Origin: Massariosphaeria phaeospora
Lineage: Eukaryota; Ascomycota; Dothideomycetes; Pleosporales
Length of the DNA stretch: 64,000 nt
Assembly (NCBI GenBank): GCA_011032825.1
Contig: JAADJZ010000007.1
Location: 186,001-250,000 of the forward strand
Direction: 5' to 3'
A program made the translations under genes and the position numbers. Below are positions 39,692 to 50,563 of this stretch, one piece after another (the stretch's first letter is position 1; every line of letters begins with the position of its first letter). The notes below the pieces were generated by a model. The model did no database searches. It was not told the origin of the DNA and saw nothing but the letters and a program-made list of their open reading frames with translations.

Positions 39692-40492
39692 ATGTCTGCT
39701 CTACCACGGTCAATTGGCGTGCGGGTCCTCCCACGTGCGCTGCGGCCAGCGGTTGTCAGGGTGTCCGTTCCCAGGCACCGCTGCTACTCCGCGGAACCAG
39801 CTCCCAAGACTGGCACTGGAGATGCGCCCGGCATGAAGCACAAGGACACAGACATGATCCGGCAGGAAAGCGCGGCGGAGGGTCAGACAAGACACCAGCC
39901 GGACTACAATGTGGCCACCGACTACCGCACCTCGTAGGTTGTCCGGCGTCAACTGCACCAGCACAGCCGGTCTCTGATGCATTGTCTAGGAACTTCTCCC
40001 CCATTCCGAAGCGGGTCATGGACGGCAGCGAGCCAGGCGATTCTGTAGCCGCAGCCGTGTTGTCGGGTGCCCCCGTCGATCTCCAGGCTCGGACTGTGCG
40101 GTATGTCGACCTGTCCAGCACACACCTCCCCCCCCTCCTTCTCCCACACCCTCTAAACCCAGGACTCTTATTTCGTTGTTAGTATATACCGCCCAACCAA
40201 GGCGGCTACGCAGAACGGCGCATGGCATTCAAGTTCCTGGCTCATGGATTGGGACGTCCTGGCCAAAGGACATCGATGGGAGAACCCGCTGATGGGCTGG
40301 CAGTCGTCAGCCGACTTCATGAACGGCCAGAGGATTCAGTTCAAGACAAAGGAGGATGCCATCAACTTTGCTAGCAAGCAGGGATACGAATACTTTGTGC
40401 AGGAACCGAATGAGCGGAAGTTCGTGCCCAAGGCCTACGCCAATAACTTCTCACACAGCCCCAAGAAGTTGAAGATCATAAGGACAAAGTAG
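39692..40492 (+). CDS. Complex I accessory subunit NDUFS4 (21-kDa type)
   Basis: 220 residues from exons 39692-39933, 39990-40100 and 40183-40492. The ETC complex I NDUFS4-like subunit stabilises the electron-input module of NADH:ubiquinone oxidoreductase in mitochondria. The N-terminus (SIGVRVLPRALRPAVVRVSV) is a basic presequence ending near RHRCYSAEP. The family core is VRIYRPTKAATQNG, WLMDWDVLAKGHRWENPLMG and WQSSADFMNGQRIQFKTKED, then AINFASKQGYEYFVQEPN and the C-terminal YANNFSHSPKKLKII. An earlier in-frame ATG at 39638 would add 18 residues before the presequence and is less likely. It diverges from ATP17. Confidence 0.93.
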
Positions 40493-41724
40493 AAAAGGAG
40501 CGACGGTGAACCACTTGTATATACTGGCTCGAGTGTACTTTTCTTCATCCCCGGTATTCTACATCTCCAAAATGTGATGGTAAACCTAGTCGGGAATCTG
40601 GGCGGTGTGCGACCTCAACAGGCCTGAAGCACCCGCGAGATCCTAGCCCAATGATACCCCGCGGTGTAACTAGGAGTTCACGAAGTATGACATCTAGCGA
40701 GGACTGCTCATGGAACTTAACCTATCTTCGGTACCTTACGCCTAGCAGACTTGGTGTGCATTGGAAGCCAGTAGGTGTTAGTCTTTCACTTTGTAACCAT
40801 TCCATGCAGGCTAGCACGTTTGTTCAGGCTAGCACGTTTGTGCAGGCCAGCACGTTCGTGCAGGCTAGCACGTCCTTGCGAATTCACTCACATCTCCCTC
40901 TCCATACCTCGTTCATACCTTTCCGCGTCAACTTCCGCTTCCACAACTTAATGCAATGTCTGCTCTCGTTGTGGTGCTTCTCTACCCAGTAAGACCTTGG
41001 CGCGTGGTCAGCTATCACTTATCACTCTTCTCGTCTTTTTCATGCTCTCACACAGGCCCTCGGTCTAGGGGACAGCCTCCCCAGTGATTCACAAGCCACG
41101 GCATCTGCATCCAATATTCTACCTTCTCACTAGTCTGCAGGCTGTCCCTCCCTTTATGTTCCAGGTTGTTAGTAGCAACAATGGACAACATAACGCGCGA
41201 CCCTATCGCCGACGGTTCACCGGCCAGTGTGGCGGTTGCACGCAAACCGGCGCACGGACGCATGAAGCGGTGGAGTCGATGCCCTCCTGGCTACTTCTCA
41301 CAACCACGTTATACCGGCGTACGCTGCAGGATCTATGGTGGCCCAAGAGATATGCCTGCCTTATCCGCGCCGCGATTTAACCCAGGGTCGCCCTAGGTGT
41401 TCACGGGGTGCAGAACCGGTTGTTCCACTTGTGAGCCTCTCTCCACAACCACCAGTGAATACAACCCCAATTCCCATGAGCAGCCCACAACCCGAATTCA
41501 CTCACGCCCCTAGGAGATCCGATCTCGGGGGGCAATGCACACAACTTAAAAGAATTTTCGCCGTCGCCTTCCAACTCTTTTCCCTACCACCAATCTCAGA
41601 ATGTCTGGCCCAGAGCGAAAATTCCTGGTACATCTACTTACAGGCCATCTCCAATAGTATCAGTCCAAGAGAGCGGACTCACATTACCAGCTCCATCAAT
41701 TACCGAAATCAAAAGGTAGCTGCA
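40493..41724. other. Intergenic region with a tandem repeat
   Basis: Besides the 18-bp repeat at 40807-40878, a 72-codon frame starting ATG at 41181 is open, but nothing supports it. The right end is the promoter and 5' UTR of the gene at 41725. Confidence 0.45.
40807..40878. repeat. 18-bp tandem repeat, 4 copies
   Basis: Four adjacent 18-bp units beginning CAGGCTAGCACGT (third copy CAGGCCAGCACGT). In the plus frame they would encode QASTFV repeats inside an unsupported open frame. Confidence 0.95.
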
Positions 41725-42350
41725 ATGGCTAGAGGAGCATACGATGTTAGCCTCGACGAGAACGGTGTCGTCAATGGCTTTGAGGCGACCAGGGTACGTG
41801 ACCCTTTCTTGATACTCAGACTCAGTCTCGGCACGTACTAACGCATCCCAGCCGGCCCCGAAAGATCCCTTGGCTGGGACGAACCATTACGAGAGAATCA
41901 AGGTACGTGTAATGATTGCAACATTTTAACCTTAGCTGTACTAACGCACCCTAGATTCGACTCCAGGAACACGCATTAGCAGACGAGGTAGCTAAAGACG
42001 CTGTATGTTGTGACTGTGAAAATTTCAGCCTTGGTACGTACTCACGCACCCCAGGCTAGAGCCGAAGGACGAGAATACCCGGGGGTCCCACCGCAGCCCA
42101 TCGTAGCATCTTCATCAAAGGTATGTATTATAACCATCCATTCTTAAGCATGGAGGCAGTGGTAACCCAGACCATCTATATACAGAAACGCGCCGCCATG
42201 GACGATTCATCACTCCCCGAAGCAAAGCGCACCACCGTCCTTACGAGCAAGAGCAAGGCTGTTGAGAATCCAGGCAAGGGCACTACATTCCGTGAGATCA
42301 AAAGCAAGGGCGATCTCAACGGACATGGCCAGCACAATGGCTCAGCTTGA
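41725..42350 (+). CDS. Small five-exon protein, unknown
   Basis: 132 residues from exons 41725-41793, 41852-41902, 41955-42002, 42055-42120 and 42186-42350. All four introns are phase 0, so every exon is a multiple of three. The protein is hydrophilic and largely helical or disordered: MARGAYDVSLDENGVVNGFE, then DPLAGTNHYERIK, IRLQEHALADEVAKDA, a PGVPPQPIVASSS turn and a lysine-rich C-terminus ending NGHGQHNGSA. No signal peptide or membrane span. The first three introns share almost the same last 17 nt (GTACTAACGCAYCCYAG), which is unusual. No family is recognised; the regular splice sites and clean phases make the gene credible. Confidence 0.7.
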
Positions 42351-42895
42351 GTAGACACACAGAAAAGGGTTAGGAAATGCGGCGAGGTGGTGGTTTTCAT
42401 GCAACACGGCGCTCAAGGATTCCTGGGCTTTTCTCCCATTTCTTTACATCGCGAGGGAAGATCTGGCTTTACATGGTGGCTATAGAAAGGCTAGGTGTAT
42501 CTTCACCTTGTGCTGTGGGACTCCAAGAAGTTTTGGTTAAATAGACTATATCCAGGTTGGGAAAGAAGTGGTTTACCCTGGCTCTGATATGTATGTACCC
42601 TTGGCTACTCCCGCGACGCTATCCATTGCCGGCCAACTTGACTAACGCGCATTCAGGTTCACTGCCACTCTGGTGCAAATTTTATCGGCACATGTGGAAG
42701 GAGGAAAGCGAGCAACCAAGGTTATACCCGAAATATCTACATCATGAAAGAAATCGGGTTGTGAGCCAATGCATATGTGTCCATTGAACGCAAGAAGAGG
42801 ACATGAAAAAAGCAACACCGTGACACCCCAAACTATGCAGCCGATGGTCGAAATCTAAAGGCAAAGAGAGAGATCTCAAGCGCTAGATGCGGCAT
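42351..42895. other. Convergent intergenic region
   Basis: 3' flanks of the five-exon gene and the esterase gene. A GTATGT donor near 42589 and a CTAACGCGCATTCAG acceptor near 42642-42656 suggest a 3' UTR intron of the plus-strand gene. Confidence 0.4.
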
Positions 42896-43837
42896 CTACG
42901 TGTGACTGACCCGGCGGATGGCATCAGCCGTCGGGGCGAAGAATTTGTTGGCGAACTTCTGGTTGCCCCACTCGTTGGGGTGCTCGCCGTCGCTCGTGTC
43001 GATCGTGACGTTGAAGCCGGTGAAGTTGTCGACGATGGCGATGGGCGACTCGACCGTCGAGTAGATGGGGCCCCACTTGGCGATCGCCTTGTTGAGGTCG
43101 ACGATGCCGGCCTGGACCTCGGCGCCGAATTTATTCGTGTCGATAGGCAAGAGTTGGGAGATCTGGACGCGGGCGGTTAGTAAGAGAAGCATAGCTAGGG
43201 TAAGACGCAGTCAACGTACGATGATCCTCATGGACGGCTTGGCCGCGCGCATCTGGTCGATCAGGGTCCCGTAGCCCTTGATGATCTCGTCGGTTTTCTT
43301 CTTGCCGATGAGGATGTCGTTGGTGCCGATGTGCATGAGGATGACGTCGGGCGTCGACTTCTGGAGCCAGCCGACGAGGTTCTTGTTCTGGGCGACCTCG
43401 ACGGCCAGGTAGCCGGGGTGGCCTTCGTGCTCCTTGTCGTAGGGCCAGCCGCACTCGCCGCCGGTCTCGCCGCCTACGAAGTCGAAGTTGGAGACGTTGT
43501 TGTCGAAGAGTTTCCGGTAGAGGTTGGCGCGCCAGCAGCCCTGTGGATGTTAGTGTCATTGGATTCATTGGCATGTCTGTTTGGTCGGGGAGAAGAGGTG
43601 GAACAAGTGAGGTAGGATTGAGTGCGGCCGGACAATGCGCTGTTTTGGATCGGACACGGAGAGGGAGTAAGAGGGGACGGCACTCGCTCGTATGCTTGGT
43701 ATGTGAGTACTTACCGACATGATTGATGCGCCAAAAGGCATGACCCTGACGGTAGCTGGAGGAGCCGATAAGGCCTGGGCAGCAGCATGGCTGACGAGAC
43801 CAACGAGCCCGGCGAAGGTAATGGAGGTAAGCTTCAT
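42896..43837 (-). CDS. Secreted SGNH-hydrolase esterase (CE3-like)
   Basis: 236 residues from exons 43715-43837, 43220-43540 and 42896-43162. The signal peptide is MKLTSITFAGLVGLVSHAAA. The fold is that of SGNH/GDSL esterases close to carbohydrate esterase family 3. Block I is RVMPFGASIMSGCWRANLY, with the nucleophile Ser in GAS rather than the usual GDS. Block III is LMHIGTNDILIGKKKTDE (GxND). The catalytic Asp-His pair is in TSDGEHPNEWGNQKF. All catalytic positions are present, so the enzyme should be active, probably removing acetyl groups from plant or fungal polysaccharides; the substrate is inferred. Length suits CE3 (about 220). Its upstream region carries a duplicated 50-60-bp segment. 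Confidence 0.88.
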
Positions 43838-46755
43838 GATTCCGACTGCTTGACTGTCGATTATTGTTGCCGGTTGATGCTAGCACAGGAAGTGTCGAAT
43901 ACAGATTAAGGTATGGTCGAGCAGTGGAGCGAGAGACTGTCGATCGATATAGTGGTCGAGTTGTTAAGCGAAAGAACAATCGACAAAGAGCACAAAGAAC
44001 CGCCGAGTCAATGAAAGAGTGGGACAAAGATTGCCGAGGTGATGGGTGAGTGAAGGTGGGGAAGAGTTGGCCTAGTGACGGTATATGTTCTTCTCAACTG
44101 CGGTTTCGGAACACTCGAGCAGCTGATGCTTATACACCTTGTGTGCGTAGGTTCAGGGCCGATATATGTTCTTATCGACTGCGGTAACGGAGGAGCTGAC
44201 GCTTATACACCTTGAGCAAGTGTGAGCACTCGTGCGAAATCGTGTGGAAGTGCGTTTCTTTAACAACAGGTAGGGCGTACCGGTATTCTTAGAAGACAAT
44301 CCTAGGGCCGAGCCGCAGCCGCAGCGATTCCTCGAATCTAGTCTAAGCGTGCAGTAAAACGAGAGGGAGCTGCCAGTACGGGACTGCGGTAATTGGTAGG
44401 TGTTGGGAGCTGAGGGGTTTACTGAGGGTAATAATGAGCGCAGTTAAGGAGCGTAATGAGCTGAAGATGATCAGGTCGGGTGGGTGAATCAGCAGGGTGC
44501 GGTGAAAGGGCGCACCACAGTAGATTATAACCACCAGACCACTCACTACTATCAGGCCAATCTCGGAAACAACACACCAGCTTCACGTTCCATGTTCCGT
44601 AGTCGTTGGAATCGCGGGCTGTGTCCGCGCACTAACTGATCCCTCCAGGCTGTACCCGCCCCTGTCTACATGGGCATCCATCCCCAGGTCAGAAAAAGCT
44701 TCGCTCACGCACGCAGGGCCATCTCTAAACCTCTCTTGGGGAGGCTAGGCCCTGGTACTGCTCACTGCATTTGCCGGCTCTTGAAATATCATATTGCCGA
44801 CGTAGATGCTGGAAGCGTGCGCTCACGACCCGTAAACGTTATAACATATATTAGGTCGTTGATGAACAATGTAGGACCAGAACGATTTTAAGCGAGCAGA
44901 TGGTCTCCCCTCCCTCAAACCCTGTACCAACCATCCCCGCATCCAGCAGCTGCATATTCGAGCCAGAGTGGGAATATAGTAACGGTATTCGTCTGGACTA
45001 ACCGTTGCGCAACTGAGCCGCCTTCGAGGGAACATGTTGTTGCTCTCCAAACTCCAGACCAATATTTAGCTTCTCGAGGCACGTTGATGAACAGTTGCTC
45101 CAACATGCGACCAAGAGAGGAGGTCGTTGGCTGATGAAATCTGGTCGTGCACGATGCAACATACTAGGTAGAGGGCATCGTGGGGCCACGCGGATGGATG
45201 GCCGCATGTGGGCAGCTGGAAGTCATCGTCGAACACCCGCGTCGCGTCCCAACCACGCAGAGATCATCGGGCTTGAAATCTAGGGCGGAAATCTTGAAAT
45301 GCGCCGGGAGCTTATGTGCATAAGGTGCCGGCGCGAACTCTCCAGTGCCCGTGTGACAGGTCCGTCGCATCTCACCTTCTCTTTATCGTGTCAAGCTTTG
45401 TTCGCAGCACAGGCTGTGCATTGTCCCACCTCCCACACCCATCTCGTTATCAGCACCTGCTACCCTTCTGCTACTGCGATTTCGATGTTGGTTTTCGATA
45501 TCGGACCTTCTCTTGTCGGCGCGCTGGTCGCCGTGTTGTGTTCGTTGTACAGGCGCCCAGCGGCTTTCGTCTTGACGTGCGGGCTGTAACAGGCAGAGGT
45601 TAAGATTCTCGCCGCTAGGCCGCACTGTTGATAGCGCTGTTGTAGTGAGTGCTTAACTCGGCGGCTTTGCCCAGCCTTGCACCGGGACGGATGTTGTTTT
45701 GTTGGAAGCTAGCTGTTCGTGGTGCGCTGAGCGTTGCTGTTGCCATCCACAACTCGGTTTTTTACCGGCGCGCTACCAACAGCGCGAACGAGTAGTTGCC
45801 CCGGGGCGGCTAGGCAACGACATGAGGCCTCCAGGGCGCAGAAAGGATGAAACATCGTGTACGGAGAGCAGCGCAGTCTAAAGAATTCACCTGTCGCCAA
45901 CAGTCCTTGATTTGCGCAGTCAGATTCAAGAGGGGCGATTGGTATCTAGATGTTAGATAACTCCCTGCGCACGATCTCCGGACTACCTCTGCACGCCGAT
46001 GTCAGCTATTTGCGGAACCTTAGGTAGGCGGCGATACTTTGACAGATGCCACTAATAAGCTGGGCATGAGCGTATCGGTAGCTGTAAGTGGTATACTCTG
46101 CGAGGACGCCGACTTCAAGGGGTTCAGTCGTAGAGATTAAGCAAACATCATAGTGATGTTGGATATGATGTTGGACATGATGGCTTGACGATGTTCCTAA
46201 AGTTTACCGCCCACGTGTTCGTTGGGTGTCCGTTGGGTGGGGCTAGTGCTGTCTATGGCCATGGAGTACGGCTCAACCACATACTGGACGCGACTAGTGT
46301 ACCGTAACTGCGAGTACATTGATGACGAGCCTATGTGCATAAGTGCTACGTATACAGTCATCTGTCCTCAACTATAAGACGCCCTGCTCATGCTCGGTGC
46401 ATCCGACCGCATGTCATATCTCCTTAAAATTGTTCACCATGGAAGCTCCAACACCGTGGAATATCTTCGCCATCATTTTGAAAATCGCTCGATCTCTGAA
46501 GTTGCCCCATGTCGCTCGACCTGCGCAGGCGGAGAAACAGATACTGGTACTGATAAATAAAGTAGCAGCTATGTGCACTGGGCGGTTTTTGGAAGCATCT
46601 CAACTTCGCGCGCGTAAAAGTCCACTGGTACGGAGGGGTCAGTAAAAGGCATCAAAGAAGATTGTCGGGGCACTTACTATACCCATGCTCCCCTGCTAAC
46701 ACCCGTTCAACCTTGAGAACGAAACGACGCTAGGCCATCAACGCGCGACTCCGTA
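43838..46755. other. 2.9-kb gene-poor region
   Basis: The left part is the esterase promoter with a direct repeat. Small frames further right (44343-44546, 45299-45603, 46343-46645) show no family, splice or compositional support. Confidence 0.5.
44082..44213. repeat. Diverged direct repeat in the esterase promoter
   Basis: Two copies (44082-44140 and 44163-44213) share TATATGTTCTT, ACTGCGGT, CGGA, GAGCTGA or CAGCTGA, and GCTTATACACCTT. They lie about 250-375 bp upstream of the esterase ATG at 43837, so a duplicated regulatory segment is possible. Confidence 0.8.
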
Positions 46756-48658
46756 TCAAGATCTCTCCGGCACGATTTCAGCAAGTGGGCCATGATCAGA
46801 AGCTCCGGAGATATTGGCATGGCGAATATGGCGTCTGGCTGCCTGGACATTCGTGATACGTCTTTCTTCTGCGCTGAAACGGACGTGTCGGCGTCGAACT
46901 GGACTGCTGTCTGGGGAGCTAGGCGGCAGGTTACTACTGAAGCGATCAAGTTCAGATAAACTGTAATACCCATCCAAAAGTCGCATAGACTCATTATGGC
47001 GGTCTAAGCCTTCCATATCGTTAGCCATATCTGCAAAGGTAGCTAGTCCAACTCTGTAATCATAGAGTAGGTTAAGCTCACGCTCCGAGTATATACGGTT
47101 TTCTTTGTCGTTATGCATGAATAGCATCGGTCCTGGGTATAATGCTTCGGTGGCCTGTTGTTGAGCCTGACGTTCTTCGAATATCGTGAATCTTGAACCT
47201 GGAGACGCTCTTGACGGTCGAATACGAGACTGACTGGCGCCTGACGATTGTTCGTGTACATTGCGGCGCTCGGGAGTCTGGATAGGTCTATGCTCTTCCT
47301 CGTCCTTTTGGTTGTTCTCTTCAGGTTGGATGTTAGCGGCATCATCTCCCTTAGGCTCAATACCGTGCTGACTGGTCTCAGCATTGTCAATTGAATCGCC
47401 ACCCGCATTGTCAACGTTGTTCTGGCCGGTCTTAGCAGTGTGGATTGCATCGCCACCCTTTGCATAACCCCTCTTGGATTCAATGCCGTTCTGGTCGGTC
47501 TCAGCGGCATCAGTTGCATCACTCCCCTCGTGTTCAATACAGTTCTGATCGGTCTCAGCGGTATCAGTTGCATCGCTCCCCTCGTGTTCAATACCGTCCT
47601 GATCAGTCTCAGCATTGTCAGTTGCATCGATATCGCCACCCTTAGAGTCAGCTCCAGCACCATCCCAAGCAGTCTCAGCAGTGTCAATTTCGGATTCAAC
47701 GTCGTCCAGATCACTCTCGATAGTCTCGACACAATTGCGCACTCCAGCCTCTTCACTCTCGACAAGCTCAGCATCCTGTCGATGGGTACTCATATCGTAA
47801 TGGGCATCCCGATTAGTCTCGCGAGAAGAGCGGCGAGTGCCCTCGGATGTCGATTTCCTTCGTTTGTTAGACGTCACACCCTTAGATGTTGATATCCTTC
47901 GTTTGTTAGACACCATACCCTCATCTTCAGTATCTGCGTCATCATCTGATTGTCCGCTATTGGCAAACGTGGTTGAGTCGTCATCTTTATCGTCCGGGGA
48001 GAGTGTACTGTCGTCGTTTTGCAACGACCTACGCTTTGCAGCTCGTTGCGGTTGCAGGTAATCGTCCATGGGATGCCACTTCTGGTCGTAGCAGAGCTTG
48101 TCTTTGTCGTGGGTTTGTCTGCGAGTGTTGTAGGTGGGCCTGGTTTCAGTGGTGGCGTCGTCTTCTTCGTCAGATATGGTGATAATGTTGCTGAGATCGA
48201 GGTCGGCAAGAAGATTGTTCCTCTTCCTGCTACGGGGGTTATGCTGGAGGGAGGGTCAGTTCATATCGAAGGAGTAGTGACAAGACTGTACATACAGTGT
48301 TAGGAGCCTTCTGGACTTCAGCAATGGCTACGGACGGCTTCCGCTTCGACTTCGACTTCGACTTCGACTTCGAGTTTGGCTCCGGCTCCGGCTCCGAATC
48401 CGGCTCCGACTCCGACTTCGCTGGGCTCAATCTGCCCGGTGTTGAGTTCTGTACGGTCAGGTTAGATCAATCCACCTGCAGGTCGAAGAACGAATACGGA
48501 AGAAGGAAGAAGGAAGAACGTACCTTTACATGTTTGCCCGTGGTAGTAGTGCCTACGCAGTCGAGTTCACTGTCGGAGTAGTCGCTGAGTGCCTTGCTTT
48601 TGGCAGCAGGCGGGCAGTCGAATTCACTGTCGGAGTAGTCACTCAGTGCAGGCGGCAT
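46756..48658 (-). CDS. Disordered nuclear-type protein with minisatellite repeats
   Basis: 591 residues from exons 48524-48658, 48296-48448 and 46756-48243, all phase 0. The N-terminus has two near-repeats of ALSDYSDSE(F/L)DC. A simple-sequence region follows (SESEPDSEPEPEPNSKSKSK, from hexamer repeats). Then comes a conserved-looking core, NIITISDEEDD...KLCYDQKWHPMDDYL, then KR-rich nuclear-localisation-like clusters (NKRRKSTSEGTRRSSRE). The middle (about 47390-47680) encodes five to six diverged copies of a 17-22-residue unit, such as DTAETDQNCIEHEGSDAT. Near the C-terminus RRHVRFSAEERR fits an RVxF protein-phosphatase-1 docking motif. No family is recognised; nuclear location and PP1 binding are inference. 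Confidence 0.72.
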
Positions 48659-49000
48659 ACTTCTGATCTGAGACCGGTCTAAAGACCCCGCGATTGAGTA
48701 ATTGTGGCGATGCTTGGCGCGAGGTGAGAGTGAGTGAATGCAGTTTTTCGCCGTGAGGTTCCGAGTGTGTGCCAGCGAGCACCTGCAGTCCGCGATGGCA
48801 GGAGCGCGAGCGCCCGCGGGCGTATGGACCTCCACGGCTCACATGATCGGTACCGGCTGTGCAAGTGGGTCCCTGGGTGGTTGTTATAGGTTGGCGTGTA
48901 CAGGGCAGGAGCGATCGGGAGAAGCGCGTGTCCTTTAACAGCCCTTATATACTGTAATCTTTGCAAAATCTCTATCCGCTAACAAAAGACAGGAAACCGC
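48659..49000. other. Promoter region of the 48658 gene
   Basis: No gene is seen; a 95-codon minus frame here is an upstream shadow. Confidence 0.45.
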
Positions 49001-49137
49001 GCTATAGTGCAGTTTGGTGAGGGCCATGACCTGAACGGGCTGAAAATAGGTCATGGGGCGACGGCCTTGGGTTCGATTCCCGCCGTCGCTGGTTCAGCAG
49101 CTGCAGTTTCAGGTATGTATTTTTTGATTTTTTTTTT
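49001..49137 (+). ncRNA. tRNA-like Pol III unit or SINE head
   Basis: TAGTGCAGTTTGG (49005-49017) fits a Pol III A box and GGTTCGATTCC (49070-49080) is a perfect B box. Runs of 6 and 10 T (49120-49125, 49128-49137) follow, as for Pol III termination. Two hairpins are strong: CCATGACCT with AGGTCATGG (49024-49056), and GCGACGGC with GCCGTCGC (49058-49089), which encloses the B box. A standard cloverleaf does not form, because the acceptor 5' strand does not pair and the variable region is too long. This is a degenerate tRNA, a tRNA-derived SINE or another structured Pol III RNA. Confidence 0.35.
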
Positions 49138-49693
49138 GGCTCGATTGATAGGGCAGTCCTAGGATCGTTTAATCTTTTTTTTTGAGTGCTTATTTGACCG
49201 TTTAGCCCTGTCCGCCATGTAGAAGGTCAGGAAGGTGAGGAAGCTAGCTAGTACAATAAAAGTTTTCACAAGCTTATAGTTGAGCCTTATTTAATTAAAA
49301 GCTGGTATACACAGTAAGATATACACAATAACATAGATCTAGGAATAGCAGCAACTGAGTGTTGATGAGATAAGTGACGTAGAGTGCCAAATGCATAGCT
49401 ATCAGAAAATGACCTCAGAATGGATATTGAAAGAGTAAGAGAAGCCAGCCAAAAGAATAGACAACACCAACTGGCCTGAACGATGAAGATAGTCCGTTTA
49501 TGTAGATGCAGGCGAGTTACCAGAAGCCTCAGGACAATCGTGTTCTCTTTCAAGTCTCTTAGTACGCAAGCAAACCATGAAGAGTTCCCAGATTTCGACA
49601 TGAAGAAAGCGAAGCAGTCACCTATAATCTGGCAAGCCTTGGAGGCTCATGTGCGGATGCTATTGCCACACAGCCACATGGTTATACCGTATG
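49138..49693. other. AT-rich intergenic region
   Basis: Further T-runs (49171-49181) and no supported gene. Confidence 0.45.
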
Positions 49694-50520
49694 CTAGGTC
49701 CCGAAATGGCATACACCTAGGTGATTTGGGCGCATTTGGCACACGTCGGGACTGATGTACGAGACGGTTTCGGCGAGGTGGAGTAATTGGAAAAACGTTT
49801 CCAAGAACCAGTTGAAGAGCGGTTTAAGGGACGGAAGCGAGGCGGCGATGATGCCTATGGTGAATTCGATGAAGTTCCACACATTGAAGGAGTCGTGGAC
49901 CGTCCAGTCTAGGTCGCCGATGACGTTCCACTGCTGGATTGCTTTGATGATTGCGGCGGCGCACGCAAACCAGCCAAGCGACAGGATAGCTATGAGAGAG
50001 AGTTTGGTGCGCGTGTTGAGTTGGAGTTTCTAGATGAGGCGTATAAGAAGGAGTGCGAAGAGAGCGTCGGTAATGATGTTAAAGGCTGCATGCTGTAAGC
50101 TTTGATAGGTTCTAGTAAGAATTAGATGGATGACTGACAACTGTTCATAAGACCCAAATTGCGAAAGATAGTCAAACTGTAGCACTTCGCATCCCCTGTT
50201 CCAAATGGTGGAGGACAGAGCATTGCATCCCACGTTGCCTGCACCAGAAGGCACTGAAGAATCAATGTCATTGCGCAAGTGAATGTCAGGAGGATGATAA
50301 AGCCGATAATGCCGTGTAAGAAACGGATATAAGGCTTCTTAGTGGTAAATCGCATTAGGAAGAGCGCAATGGAGATCTTCACAGCCGAGACTCCAACCAT
50401 GACGATGATCGAATGGATGTAGAGAACTTTTCCAAATTTCCCGAACATGGTCGGATCCGCCAGGATAACCAAGAAGTGCTTTCCGAACGGAATTAGTCTA
50501 CTAGGCGTCCACTCCTGGCT
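49694..50520 (-). pseudogene. Rhodopsin-domain (PTH11-like) membrane protein, broken
   Basis: Two exon-like blocks encode the middle and C-terminal spans of a fungal rhodopsin-domain protein: FGKVLYIHSIIVMVGVSAVK, ISIALFLMRF and LILQCLLVQATWDAM, then AAFNIITDALFALLLIRLI, KLQLNTRTKLSLIAILSLGW and the family-typical end EFTIGIIAASLPSLKPLF. Breaks: a TAG at 50030-50032, where the family has tryptophan before KLQLNTRT; a poor GTCTTA donor for the intron at about 50087-50155; and no N-terminal spans, with a MITE lying just upstream at 50564. Family members are seven-TM proteins, some of them receptors in plant-pathogenic fungi. This copy cannot make a full protein. Confidence 0.8.
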
Positions 50521-50563
50521 GCCAACTTACTAGATATAACCTGTGGACTATCTAGGAAAACGC

